Positions 26,010 through 37,762 of a stretch of DNA of 64,000 nucleotides are shown here, piece after piece. A model generated the notes under the pieces. The model did not search any database. It had not been told where the DNA came from and saw nothing but the letters and a program-made list of their open reading frames with translations. The stretch is from assembly GCA_019321725.1 (NCBI GenBank), contig CM033120.1, positions 2,702,275-2,766,274 on the forward strand, in the 5' to 3' direction. Position 1 is the first letter of the stretch. Every line of letters begins with the position of its first letter. Position numbers and translations under genes: made by a program. The stretch is from Paulownia fortunei (Eukaryota; Streptophyta; Magnoliopsida; Lamiales; Paulowniaceae).

Positions 26010-26480
26010 GTGAAGTTTATACATATGATTTTGGGAGGGATAAATAACAGCGACTCTCACAGATTTGGGAGAGCACACGTCAGGTTGACAAGTGAAAATA
26101 GGCGAGAGGTGGAAAATGGAATGTTGTTAACGTTGTTACCTGAGGTCTTTCATTTTGGTTCGAGCCTAAGGATTTGGCGGGAATCCACAATAATTAGTAA
26201 TGAGATGGCGATGATTTTTTGATTATAAGAGCTTGGTAGAAAAAGTATCACTACAAATGGAAGGAGATGTGACGTTAGAAGCTATTGACACTTTTTTAGG
26301 TTCATATAGAGATGGTGCATCCAGTAGATTAGCTAATACTATCTTTTTTTTTATAGGAGTTGAGCTATACATGAAGACTCGAATGGTAAGGGTCAGGTGG
26401 TTGATTCACCATCCATATATAACATTATCCTGGGTCAACCTATTTTGAACACATTTTAGACAGTGATATGCATCTACCAT
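26010..26480 (+). pseudogene. Gypsy protease-region remnant
   Basis: The segment at about 26395-26455 reads VVDSPSIYNIILGQPILN, the conserved C-terminal strand of the retropepsin-like domain in Gypsy pol (SAYNAILGRPTLN in intact copies). Upstream, 26233-26330 is LQMEGDVTLEAIDTFLGSY, the usual flap-side strand. The catalytic D-S/T-G segment is not convincingly present. Stops and frame changes make it non-functional. Confidence 0.55.
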
Positions 26481-26859
26481 ATGAAGATAAAAAAATTGGT
26501 AGAAGAGAGAGTTGGAGAAATAGAAAGAGATTAGTTTGTAGCCAAAACATCTATGTTGATGCCATTAGGAAATAAGAAAGAAGAGCGGTCTGAAGGCCAA
26601 AGTTCTACTTTGGGACACTAATCGGCCTACTAAAGTGAATAGAGGAGAAGACAAGAAGACAAGCGATGTTCCTCATGTAGAGCCAGCATAGGAATTACTG
26701 AACAAGTCCCAAGAGATATATAGAAGACAACTAGGATTGAATCACAATTGGAGCATAATCTATTATCTCGATTGGTGGAGTTCCTAAGGTAGAGTCTTTA
26801 TGTATTTACCTTTATGACAAAGGATTTGTTCGGCATTAACTTGCAGGTAGTTGAACATC

Positions 26860-27236
26860 ATTTCTAACGTAGACCCTCTGGTCATACCTGTCAAACAAAA
26901 GAATGGCACTTTAACCCTAAAAAGACAAATTCACTAGGAAAGATACGGAAAAATTGTTAGAAGCGTGGCATGGGGTGGAGATCTAGTTTCCCGAATGTTT
27001 ATCAAATATGGTGTCTAGTTTCCCGAATGGTAATCGACTATGGTGTTGGTACCTAAAATAGGTTGTAAGTGGCGAATATGTGTTAACTTCTCTATTCTAA
27101 ACAAAGCAAGCTTGAGAGATCATTATTCTTTACCTTATATAGATCAATTGGAGCGAATGTGTGTTAACTTCCCTAATCTGAGCAAAGCAAGTTTCAAATA
27201 TCATTATTCTTTACCTCATAAGGTCAATTGGTAAAT
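26860..27236 (+). pseudogene. Gypsy reverse transcriptase start, internally duplicated
   Basis: MVLVPKIGCKWRICVNFSIL, then NKASLRDHYSLPYIDQLE (from 27040), matches the first conserved block of Ty3 reverse transcriptase. The same block is repeated immediately as RMCVNFPNLSKASFKYHYSL. A second small duplication, 'ctagtttcccgaatg', lies just upstream (26985 and 27014). The catalytic YxDD box and everything after it are missing. The element ends without a visible RNase H or integrase. Confidence 0.65.
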
Positions 27237-28261
27237 TCTAGATCTGGATGCGAATTGCTCAATGTGATAGATGCCTTACAAAGCTATCGTTAAATCTTGC
27301 TCAAACTCGAGGATCGCAGACGTGTAAGTTTCATTACCTCTATGGTACATATTGTTATATAATTATAGCTTTTGGATTGAAAAATACAAAATAGCTTATC
27401 AACTATTAGTTGAAGATATTTAAGAAATAGATTGAACGGACTTCTTGACATGAAAGAGACCACCCATAGGTAAATATAAATTGTATATTACTTGTTTAAA
27501 AACATCATGTAATTATAATATGATATTTATATAGATGCATAATGATGGACCTAATAACATTCTGAGTCCAACAGTTTAAAAAGACTTAGTTCAGTGGGCT
27601 CGAGCCTAAGGATATAAGATGTCATATTAATACATGTACCTTATTATATGGGAACATAACTTCTATTTGAACACATATAAATGCCCCATACATATTCATT
27701 TTAAGGTACGTTGGATTCATTTAGTATTTTACTGCTTTGAGTTATCTGTGACATTATTTCCTTGCTCAAAGTCTGACTTGACTGCCTAAGGATATATTTG
27801 CATCACAGGCAAGGACCCTTCAAGAAATTAGTCATGTGAGAAGAGTTGTCTTTGACGTCTTATGGCGATCCACATCACATCCATATTGAAATTCTTTACT
27901 TATGTTTACGTTTATAATACTTATAAAAATATGTGGATATTTATATGTAATATTATGTTTTCTTCTATTCTATTGTATGATCTTTCATACTAAATTTTGC
28001 ATTCTTTGCTACAAACTTATGGTGGACCACTGGATTCAAAGAAAGCTTCACATTAGGATGGGGGAATAGAATGAGACAGAAAGCAAGATAAGTATTCCCA
28101 AAGTAATTCTTGTAAATTTGTTGTTAGTGTATTACATAGTGACTTAGTGAGGCCCTTTTGTGGAAAGATGAACTGCCAATAAATGGGCTGGAAGTTCTAC
28201 AGATATAAAATTATTTCAGTTATACAAAACTATTCGAGGGTGGGAACCATAGAAGTTAGTT
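27237..28261. other. Non-coding between two Gypsy remnants
   Basis: No gene was recognised. It presumably contains the lost 3' part of the preceding element and flanking DNA. The left edge of the LTR that follows is not sharp. Confidence 0.45.
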
Positions 28262-28610
28262 TTCAAATGGATAAAAGTCCACAAACTAAGTCCATGGAGT
28301 CCACAAATTATTAAATAAATCAAGACTTAATTCTTAAATTAATCCCATTAAAGGCCTAAGGCCTAAGGCCCTCGAAGATCTATAGATATGCCTATAAATA
28401 CCCAGTCTTCATAATTGAAAGGTACACAATTTATTAAACAATTATCTACTCTTAATTCTTTGAATTTCTCTTTATTCCAAATCAGACTTGAGCATCGAAG
28501 AGTCTTCGATGGGCAAACCCCAACACTCCTAACCCACTATTATGATGTAGGCAACACCCCACCTAACAATTCAAATTCGCAGAAGTACTACTAATTAAAG
28601 CGATACATCA
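28262..28610 (+). repeat. 5' LTR (partial) of Gypsy element
   Basis: It aligns with 34265-34616: 'atggag(t/c)c(c/t)acaaattattaa', 'cctataaataccc', 'aatttattaa(a/g)(c/t)aattatct(a/g)ctct', 'aacccc...acactcctaac' and 'gata(c)cacatca'. The first about 70-80 bases of the partner LTR have no clear match here, so this copy appears 5'-truncated or rearranged. TATA-like 'cctataaatac' is at about 28390. Confidence 0.75.
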
Positions 28611-28635
28611 TTTTGGCGTCGTTTGTGGGAACCAC
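28611..28635 (+). other. Primer binding site
   Basis: 'ttttggcgtcgtttgtggga' follows the LTR end 'gatacatca' directly. This TGGCGYCGT...TGTGGGAA form is the usual start of the interior in Tat-like Gypsy elements. The primer tRNA was not determined. Confidence 0.65.
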
Positions 28636-28639
28636 CTCT

Positions 28640-29190
28640 ACTGGTCATTCAAGAATATTGACCAAATCTAGAGCAACACGAGAAGCCAACATTCATAATA
28701 ACCCCCTACTAGAGGTGCCTATGATGATGGAGGCAATAATGCCCTTACTAATGGGGATAACCAGCAACAGCACCCGGTACCACCACATGCTTCGGCACTA
28801 CCCCATCCAGGTAATCCCCCTCAACCGAAAATAGTGCAGAAGCATTGAGGAAGTTGATTGAGGATGCCTCAGCTCATGCAGCGGCTGAAGTCATCACTAG
28901 TTTGTAGCCAACCAGCATGAGGAAGAGTCTCACTAGTCTCCCGAGATTGCAAGCGGTCAGACACTCCCAAACCTTTTAACTCCATAAAAGAGCAAGGGCA
29001 TAAAGTAAGAAGAAGGGATACGATGATGACAACCTATTTACCGCAGAAGCGATCACTATTATTTGAGGAGTACCTACGAGTGGAAACTCACAAAGAGCTG
29101 GAAAAGCACTTCTACGAGTGGTCAGCGAGATGCACCCTACACCCATTCATCAATTGGAGTGGGTATTCCAACTGTAAGGTTCGAGGGAAG
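28640..29190 (+). pseudogene. Decayed gag region
   Basis: Only short open frames remain (28613-28834 and 29023-29211). The first starts inside the primer binding site, so its start is not real. The position between the primer binding site and a clear protease domain makes gag likely, but no capsid motif could be followed with confidence. Confidence 0.4.
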
Positions 29191-29199
29191 AGCTCTCCT

Positions 29200-29651
29200 T
29201 CAGTAACCTAGAGCTGGATGAACCAAGAGAAGTGTATAACGACACCCTAATCATAATGGCTACAGTGTCTAACTTTTGGGTGAAAAAGATCTTGGTGGAT
29301 AGTGAAAGCTCCGCAGACATTATATTTTATGATGCGTTTGTTCAGCTCAACATAGATAATGCCCAACTCTTAATAGTTATTACCCTACTAATGGGGTTTA
29401 GTAGAGAAGTGGTAGAAGCTCTATGAGAGGTCACTCTCACACCTTTCTTGGGATCCTATTCAAGGAGAGCTACAAAAATGGTGAAGTTTCTAATGGTTAG
29501 GTCCCCCTCTACTTACAATATGATCTTAGATAGGCCAAATATGGACTTATTTCATATAGTGGCTTCAACCTACAACATAAAGTTGAATTTTCTTACTCCC
29601 GATGGAGTGGGAAAAACCATCGGAGATAAGAGAATAACTAGAGAGTGCTAA
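29200..29651 (+). pseudogene. Gypsy aspartic protease remnant
   Basis: Two frames separated by one stop give the whole domain. YNDTLIIMATVSNFWVKKIL is followed by VDSESSADIIFYDAF, equivalent to VDGGSSADILFYDAF in intact Tat-like elements. The second part has SRRATKMVKFLMVRSPSTYN, then a MILDRPN segment and a VASTYNIKLNFLTPDGVG tail. The active-site region is altered (DSES for DGGS or DSGS). The order and length fit a complete protease that has lost its frame at 29424. Confidence 0.75.
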
Positions 29652-29899
29652 TACTTTGCATGGAACTAATGATCTCTTGAGGAGTCATGGATATGGCAAA
29701 ACGGCTCCAAGCAAGTGCAAACAAAAAATAATAGGCTCCATCGGAGAAGAGCTTGAGATTGATAAGAGCCCGAGTTAAGAAAGAGAAAGCTCAATGATGC
29801 AAAGATTGAGGCCATTGAAGAGCTTAAAGTTATTGACCTAGTCCCTAGTAACCCTTCCAAGATAATAAAAATAAGGACTAGCCTGGAGCCAACAATTAA

Positions 29900-30757
29900 G
29901 AAAAGTCTACTTTTCTTAGGTAGAATATAGATGCATTTGCACGGGAAATGTGTGGCATTCCCCCTGAGTTGGAGATCCACCAGCTCAATGTCGATCCGAT
30001 AGTAAGGACGGTGAAGTAAAGAAAGAGAACCTTCGGATTAGAGAGGTGCAACCATATCAAAGAAGAGGTTGACAAACTACTAGCAACAAAATATATCCAC
30101 CAAGTTCATTATTAGGAATAGCTGGCCAAAGTGGTGCTAGTACCCAAGTCGGGGGCAAATAACGCTTATGCATTGATTTCACTGATCTCAACAAGGATTG
30201 TCCTAAAAATCCTTACCCCATACTTCACATAAATTTCCTAGTAAATTCTATCTCGAGTTGTAAAGTGTTGAGTTTTCTTTGTGCCTGAGGATCAGAAGAA
30301 GACAAGCTTCGTAATCAACCAAGGGATTTTCTGCTATGAAATAATACCTTTCGGGCTAAAGAATGCAAGTACGACCTATTAGATACTGGCCAACTGGATG
30401 TTTGAGCACATGATAGGTCACAACACGAAAGTATAGATCGACGACATGCTCGTGAAATGTAGTCACACTCCTAACCACATATGAGTCCTGGAGAAGTGAT
30501 TCACCGTGCTGAAGGCTTATCACATAAAACTTAACTCGACTAAGTGCACTTTTAGAGTGCGCGGAGGTAAGTTATTGGGGTTCATGATTTTAGAGAAAAT
30601 GATAGAAGCAAATCCCCAGAAGATAGATGGGATAATGAACATGCCCTCTCCCCACACCATCAAACATATTCAACAACTAACTGGACGACTGGTAGCCTTG
30701 AACCAGTTCATGTTAAGGTCTGCAAACAAAGGGCTTCCATTTTTCAAAGTTCTCTGA
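29900..30757 (+). pseudogene. Gypsy reverse transcriptase remnant
   Basis: The domain can be followed from a PPELEIHQLNVDP lead-in (about 29953) through EEVDKLLATKYIHQV, LAKVVLVPKSG, LCIDFTDLNKDCPKNPYP and KTSFVINQGIFCYEIIPFGL. After these come an IDDMLVKC segment, which is the catalytic box with its first residue replaced by a stop, then the CTFRVRGGKLLGFMI and EANPQKIDGI blocks, and IQQLTGRLVALNQFM. Several stops and at least one frame shift interrupt it. The DD pair of the active site is present. Confidence 0.8.
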
Positions 30758-31620
30758 GAAGTGAAGAGTTTTGAGTGGACTGATGCATGCTAGTAGGACA
30801 TTTGAAAAATTAAATGAGTACATAATCTCCCTATCTCTGCTCAACAAGCCGGTAGTAAGGGAGACCATATTTCTCTACTTGGTCATAACAACTGAAGCAG
30901 TCAGCATAGTGCTAGTCCGATAAGAAGGGAGAGAACATCACTAGATTTACTACATTAATCGTATCCTATAGAGAGTAGAGTAGAGATTCCAAAACATCGA
31001 GAAACTTGCTCTAGCCCTAGTTATCACAGCAAGAGAATTTCATCGATATTTTTAATGTCATCTAATGATAGTCTTTACTAACCACCCCCTCAAGCAAGTG
31101 TTAACGAGCCCAAAGACTTCGATTAGAATGATGAAGTGAACAGTAGAGCTTATTAAGCATGGAATTGAGTTTCGCCCTAAACCAACCATAAAGGCACAAG
31201 TCTTAGTTGATTTCCTGGTGGAGATGGTGTTAGATAGAGCAAACAGCTTGCTCCCCACTTTGACCTTATATGTTGATAAGTCGTCCACAACAATCGATAG
31301 TTGGGTCGGGATAGTGCTCGAAAGCTTATAGGGAGACAAGTTTGAGCATGCCTTGAAGTTTCAATTCCTTACATCTATTAACGAGGTAGAATATAAAGTG
31401 CTCCTGGCAGACAGTAAGTTGTCTTCGTAGTAGGTGCGAAAAAGCTAGTGATCTATAATGACTCTTAGTTGGTAGTCAACCAAGTTGGAGATGCGTACAA
31501 GGCCAAGGATGAGAAAATGGCTAAGTATCTGGACTTAGCAAAATACCCACTGTCTAAGTTTAAGGAGTGTGAAGTGAAGTAGATCCCATGAGCTATCAAC
31601 TCCTCAGCAGATCAACTCAG
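30758..31620 (+). pseudogene. Gypsy RNase H remnants (connection and second RNase H)
   Basis: After reverse transcriptase come KLALALVITAREFHRYF, then NHPLKQVLTSPKTSIRMMK and GIEFRPKPTIKAQVLVDFLV (about 31080-31220), the end of the normal RNase H region. A second block, LYVDKSSTTIDSWVGIVL and HALKFQFLTSINEVEYKVLL (about 31265-31410), matches the additional RNase H found in Tat-lineage elements. DKSS replaces the usual DGSS. Many stops follow, so it is inactive. Confidence 0.75.
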
Positions 31621-31624
31621 CAAG

Positions 31625-32216
31625 TTGGCAAGCCCTATGGCCAGCATCAATAACAAGAAAATTACATTCCTCAGCTCCAGCCAGCCCAAGATAGAAGGAG
31701 AGGGACTACGAGTCCTATGTGTAGAGACTGAAGAGCCAATCTGGAAGGATGCCATCATCAAGTGCTTGACAATTAGAAAACTTTCCTCAAACCATAGTGA
31801 AGCCCACAAGTTGAGGGTACGTGCTTCATATTTCACACTCATTGATGGAGAGTTACATAAGAAGAGCTTCTCCAGCTGTACTTAAAATGCCTTACTCCAA
31901 CTAAAGCCAATTACATACTCCACAAGACTCATGAGAGTATCTACAGAAAATACCTGGGCGGAAAGGCCCTTGTTGGTAAAGCTTTGAGGTAAAGCTACTT
32001 CTGGCCCACCATGTTAACCGATGCTAAGGACTTTGTCTTATGTTGTCACACATGTTAAGAGCAGGCCAACATTTTACACCAGCCCACTGTACCTTTATAG
32101 CCCTTGGAAAGCCCTTACCCATTGCTTAATGGGGAAGGGACCTCGTAGGACCATTGCCAGCCATTGGACAAAGAAAATTTTTAATAGTAGTGGTTAATTA
32201 TTGGACCTCGTAGGAC
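31625..32216 (+). pseudogene. Gypsy integrase, N-terminal part only
   Basis: An open stretch at 31625-31885 leads into the zinc-binding region: 'ILHKTHES...ALVGKAL' spacing, SYFWPTMLTDAKDFVLCCHTC and then ILHQPTVPL. The catalytic core begins with RDLVGPLPAIGQRKFLIVVV (about 32137-32195), keeping the first catalytic Asp. It then stops abruptly at about 32202. The rest of the core and the C-terminal domain are absent. A 14-base direct repeat brackets the break. Confidence 0.7.
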
Positions 32217-34193
32217 ATGATACAAACTCACCAGATCCAAGTCCCCGACTATGGTCTCAGCAATCGCATGATCATGCTTCACTTCAAAGTGATTAATATC
32301 TTATTAACTAATCACTCACCGAGGGGGTAGAAGACCTGCCACCACCTCGATTGCAATAACCCATCTCGTGTCATCTACATTGAGGCTCATCCTGATCGCT
32401 GGTAAGGGCACCATGACCCTTCTCAATCAGAGGGCGTGAAACTCCCGCCTCCTAAAGTTTTCAAAACAAAGACTAGCAAAATCTAACATTTTCGCTGTAA
32501 AGCAAAATCAAAAGCATTAGGCGTAAGCAATAAGTAAAAATGAGGGAAGCAATAACATTAACAAGTAAATCACATAAGAAACAATAAGAGCAATACAAGA
32601 AAAGTAACTATGTCATTGATTCAAATTGGAAAAAAGTATCTAGGATCAAGCAAGATCTCAAATAACCTTATTTCTCTATACTGGAGGTGAATGTCATAAT
32701 GAACCTTTCTAAGGTGAATATTTGTACGTATACTACTCCACACTGTAGGGATTTCCCAACCCACATCCATAACATAAAATTATTGCTCTTTCCAAGGACC
32801 CCAAGAGGAAATACACCCTCTTAAGAACTTAAACCCCGTATGGAGATAGAAGTAAAAGTAAGCTTGTGAGGTAGTCTTCATGCCGTAAAGAGAACATGGA
32901 AGCTATCTATGTTGATAAAAATCCCAAGTACCTCTAATTGATAACAAAAGCCTACAAACAATAACAAAGCAATATGGGTGAGCTGACTGAGGATAATACC
33001 TAAACTCTAAACAATGTCAGCGAGGAAATAAGAGGGTGGGATAGTGAATCCACTAGTGAGGTAGGCAACATAGACAATAAAGTGACCACTTAGAGAACAT
33101 ATTATCCTATTACCTACAGAACGAAGAACTCGCTTACAACAAAAAGGTAACATGAGTTTTTTGCACAACACTTTGATGTCCTCAACTATTAAAGAAGTGT
33201 CGCACATATTAATGTCTATGACTCGGCTACACTGATTAGCTACAAGGGCAAGTCAGACTCATCCCCTAACTTAGCCTCCTCTCGAGGAGAGGAGGCACCA
33301 TGCTCTCCCTCTGGCTTACTACTGCCCTAACAACGACTCTTCAGACTTTAATGAGCTACCATCCTTACTAGACTCAATAGACTATTCCTCTTCTTAAGAC
33401 TCTCTATCGCATTAGGTAGATTAATAATGGCCTTAATGGTCTCTGGTGGTATACCTTCTACGTAGCTAAGGTCAACACGATTACTACCCGGAGTAGATGA
33501 ACTACATAAAAGATTTAGGTGACTCGAGGGAACAACAATGATAATAGGGAGATAAGCCCCCACCAATGGCTCGACCTATAAGCATCATGGCCAGTGAGCC
33601 ATGGCGCCTGTCTAAAAGTTGCATTTCTCACTTCAAACAATTAGTTCAATGCGAGTAATCCGAGGTTGAGCAGGCAGCGATGAGGCATGCTCTGTGCAAG
33701 GAGGGATGCAGGTCGAGCCCGCTAGCTAACGATGTCATGACACCTACCTTAGTGGTAGTGGTAGGGTGGTGGTTTTCGATAATGGCAAGCCAACGCCACC
33801 CACCTCAATCCCTTCCATCAAGTTTTAGGTCAAGTTTGGTGATAAAGACTAGATGTTTGATGTAATGCCTAAGTAAGAGGGTTATGTTAAGAAGAATAAA
33901 GAGAGAAGAGAAATAGGAGAATAAAATTGAAAAAAATGGAGAAAGGTAAAATCAACTAGTTTGCTTACCTTGCGAACCTATGTAGAGAAAGAGCCTTAGA
34001 GAAAAAAGTTTGAAAGATTCCAAGTGTTAGGACTCATTTTCTCCAACTCAAATATAAGGAGGGCTAAAGTTAAATTCTACTCAAATAAGAGAATTTCTCC
34101 AAGAATCTCACTCCAAATAGGAATCCAAATTCGAACCTACTTACTCTCAACTACCCTCCCTATGTGAGGCCAACTCGAGAGTGGATAGGCTTA
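32217..34193. mobile_element. Non-coding 3' interior of Gypsy element
   Basis: About 2 kb between truncated integrase and 3' LTR has no recognised domain. It ends with 'aactcgagagtggatagg', a purine-rich block just before the LTR that fits a polypurine tract (34172-34192). The tract resembles the one at 15604-15620 on the minus strand. Confidence 0.55.
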
Positions 34194-34616
34194 TGATGAG
34201 CCATGATCCATTTAAGCCTAATAGACTAAGATTAAGAAGCTTATCCAGATTATGGGTCAGATTGTAGATGTAGCCCAATAGGCTAACTCTATGGAGCCTA
34301 CAAATTATTAAGCAAACTGGGCCCTAATACTTAAATTAAGCTTATTAAAAATCCTTAAGGTCCAAGACCCGCAAAGATCTGCATATATGTTTATAAATAC
34401 CCCCAGTTTTTATGATTATAAGCTATGCAATTTATTAAGTAATTATCTGCTCTCAAATTATTTGGATTTTTCTCTATTTCAAATCTGACTTAAGCGTCGG
34501 AGGGTTTTTGTCAGGTAAACCCTTGGTACCCCTAACGCTCTCTTGCGATGCAGACAACACCCTACCTAGTAGTTCAAGTTTGTAGGAGTATTACCAATCG
34601 TAATGATACCACATCA
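34194..34616 (+). repeat. 3' LTR of Gypsy element
   Basis: It starts TGATGAGCC and ends CCACATCA, with TATA-like 'tttataaatacccc' at about 34390. It matches 28262-28610 over its last 350 bases with frequent substitutions, indicating an old insertion. Together with the polypurine tract and primer binding site it defines a plus-strand Tat-like element spanning 28262-34616. Confidence 0.8.
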
Positions 34617-34865
34617 CTTTCTAAATTGGGATATAGAATTGGAGATGAAAAGAACTTTTCAATAAGCATAAGAAGAAAAGCCATGAGTGAGAGAACTTAT
34701 ATTCTTACCCTATTTCGAAAGTTATGCTCTTATTTTTTGAAGTATTTTATCTTATCCTTACTATCATCTTGTTCAAAACTTTAATCATTTCCTCAAAACA
34801 AGAAATAGCAATATAATTCTACTTTTAATTTATCATACTGATAGTTAAATTATTCTCAGCACTCT

Positions 34866-35142
34866 AAGGTTACGTTTGTATAAAATGATTTGGATATATT
34901 ACTCTCAGTGCTCTAAAGTTGTATTTGGATAGAACAATGTGGATTTAATGAAAGGATTTGAGGAAAAGATTTCATACTAGGTGGATTTTAAATCTACCAC
35001 AATGACTAAAAAACTAGCTCAAAATAGGAGCGTAATTAATTGAAATCCTTTGCAACATAAAATTATCCAAACAAACTTTATAAATTTGTTATTATAAATT
35101 TTAAATCCTTAACACCAAATCTATCAAACCCAAACATAACCT
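34866..35142. mobile_element. MITE-like element with 12 bp TIRs
   Basis: The ends AGGTTACGTTTG and CAAACATAACCT are inverted repeats with one mismatch, separated by about 250 bases. An internal near-copy of the left end, 'aaagttgtatttggata', lies at about 34916. End sequence of the GGTTxxGTTTGG type is common in non-autonomous plant DNA transposons. No coding capacity. No clear target-site duplication was seen. Confidence 0.5.
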
Positions 35143-35288
35143 CAATATCTTTAATATTCCATTCAAAATGCTCAACTAGACAATATTTTTTTTGGTAAGA
35201 ATTGCATTTATATCTTTTTCTTTTTATGTTTTCTATCTTGATTTTGGGATTTGGGTAAATTTTAAAATTTATTTGCCTTTTATTATGA

Positions 35289-36113
35289 TGTGCTAAAAAA
35301 TGACACGATCAGGAATCAATAATTGAATATATGAATATTATTTGAATCTTCTCAAATTCTCACTCAATAACCTACAAAATAAAGATTAGGGATGTTAGGG
35401 CTGCCTAACAAAAATCCTTCGATGCTTAAGTCAGTATACGATCAAGGAGGATAATCAAATAACTTAAGAATGTTGTAAAGAAATAGTGTGTGTAATATAT
35501 TGATGTAATGTAAAAAACTTACTTGCATTAATGGTGAGTTTTAACAGTGCAAATAAAAAGGTAATTGATACCAAGAAGGATTGATAACCTCTATCCAAGA
35601 AATCATTCATAAATTATGGTTCCAGATGAGGTAGAATCCCCTTTCCATATGTAGAAACTTAGTATAACTGGAGTAGGACTTTGTCTACGCTGGGCTCAAG
35701 CTGAACTCACTAGCTCGAATTAATCCAGATAAGTAAAACTCATTCAAGTCTACAAAAAAATAAGTATTATAGCTTGACTGGCTGAGCACCTTAATCAACG
35801 AATCTAAACTAAGACAAGATAATTGTAACCTTGGGCCTGAGCCCAATAAGAATTGATGCATAATAACCGAGCTCAACATGCCTGAACTATGCTGAGCCAT
35901 AGAGGCCAATAAAATCACAATAGACCTGAGCTCAATGAAAACTCACACACTTTCGTAAACAAGCTTAGATTAGTTGAACTTAACAAGGCCATAGAGGCTA
36001 TTATAATCATCCAATTGGACTGAGCCCAAGAAGAACATAAAATTGAATCAATCCACACAAAGGTCCAAGTTAGCTAAGCCCAACATTAGCTAGCCCAAAT
36101 TTAGGCCACATCA
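35289..36113 (-). repeat. 3' LTR of outer minus-strand element
   Basis: This 825 bp sequence is repeated at 43391-44178. Both start TGTGCT and end with TTTAGG(C/T)CA(C/T)ATCA on the plus strand. The shared middle includes 'agtatacgatcaa', 'tatattgatgtaatgtaaaaaa', 'gataacctctat' and 'gcttgactgg(c/t)(t/c)gagcacct'. On the minus strand, 'attgtggggactaaa' at 36114-36130 directly precedes TGATGTGGCC, which fits a polypurine tract and sets the orientation. Confidence 0.85.
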
Positions 36114-37289
36114 TTTAGTCCCCACAATCTTATAGTTCACTCCATGAACTATAAGAATAGAGTCGTTTTTCTCTTGGTCGAACTATAGACTACCTCGATA
36201 GAGGTTCTTAACATCGGAGGGTTAATTAGTAAGTAATAAATTCATATTGAGCTCTAACTCTCAATCAATAAGGCTAGCAAAAGATTTCAACTCAACAATC
36301 GATGACCTTTCAGGTCATCCTAGAGCTCAGGCTTTTTCTCATTGGCAATAGAGTTAACCAGATGAGCTCAGCGTCTAATGAGCTCAACTATATTTCATTC
36401 TCTCTCTCTCTCTTTTAATTCTATTTGAGCTTGCAAATAGATAAAGTGTAGATTTACTTATCCAAATCTAGAATATGTTAAGTAGTTGAAGATCAGATCC
36501 CTGATCCTCGATTCAGCTTAGAGCATCCGCTTTTAATTAGGTATATATAACTGTTTACATTATTTCTAAGTTAGCTTGCTCAATTAGAGGTCAAATCCTC
36601 GAGCCTTGATCCAGTTCAAAACTCACGCGTCCAAAAACTTCACTATTTTCTATCATACAAATCCTTTGGATCTCAAATTCCTGAGCTTTCATCCATATCA
36701 AACATATATCCTAAAAATAAATTTTCTATGTATTTCACTGAGTAAGAGCTTCGACAGCTTAGACCTATCCAGGTTGCTCGATATAAGTTCATCCGGGCTA
36801 ACCTCAATCATAAGCTCAGTTTAGCCCTAAGTTGTACAACTCAGTAGTACCTCAAACCTCTTAGCACTGGGGCTGTCAAGACTGTTTAGTATCAATTATA
36901 TGTGCATTGAGTTGTTGGAAGTTGGATTCCTGAGCCTCTATTTTGCTTAAGGGGTTCGTCTTTGATTCTTAGAAATCAAGATAGTTTGTAAACTCATATC
37001 AAAGTTGGGTCGAGTTTACAACATATTGAATCATCAATGACCCAAGATCAACTTGGGTAATCAATCCCCTTTATTCCTGAGCTAGAGTATTCAACTCAGA
37101 TAGAGTAAGAGTATCCATTTTATCTTCTTAAGGATTTGAAAGGTCAGTTCCCAACCTTTATGTTGAGTTTTAGAAGATTTTAGTTTTTAAGTCATGGAGG
37201 TTGGGTTCCCAAGCCTATAATATGTCTAAGGTATCCATCTTATTAAACCACATAGGTCAAATTCTTGAGCTCTCCAAATAGGCATTTGC

Positions 37290-37745
37290 CCATAAAATAA
37301 ATTAGAGGCTTTCGTCTATCAATATTTTGAAGGTTGGTGGACCAGCTCTCCTATAAAAGGCTTTTACCCATCAAAGTGTTTTGAAGTTTGATAAACCAAG
37401 CTCTTCTATCAGAGGTTTTTGCATATTAAAGTTTTGGAGGTTGATGAACCAAACTCTCATATCCGAGGCTTTGGCCCATCAATGTATTTTGGAGGTCGAC
37501 AGATTGAGCTCAAGCTTTCGCCCATCAAAGTGTTTTGAAGATCGGTGGACCTAGCTCTCCTATCAGAGGCTTTCATTCGTCAAAGTATTTTGGAGATTGG
37601 GTTCTCCCATCAATATTTTGGATATCGGCAGACCAAATTCTCTTATCAGAAGCTTTCGCCTGCCAAAATTTTGAAGGTCAGTAGAAGAGTCTCGAACTCT
37701 CCTAGTAGAAGCTTTCTCCCCTCAGTGTTTTGGAAGATAGCAAAC
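37290..37745. repeat. About 60 bp minisatellite, seven to eight diverged copies
   Basis: Units contain 'ttttggaggtcggtggacc', 'agctctcctatcagaggctt' and 'tcgcccatcaaagtg' in that order. Copies vary in length by small deletions. They sit between a looser repeat zone (36880-37280, 'gttgggttcc(c/t)(a/g)agcct') and the 66 bp minisatellite. Confidence 0.8.
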
Positions 37746-37762
37746 TGAGCTCTCTTATACAT

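Noticed and set aside
28613..28834. ORF starting at the LTR junction as a gag start
   Set aside because: Its first codon is TTG within the primer binding site, so the start is not real. Only a decayed gag region is called.
31058..31339. Minus-strand 93-codon ORF
   Set aside because: Shadow of the plus-strand RNase H region of the Gypsy element.
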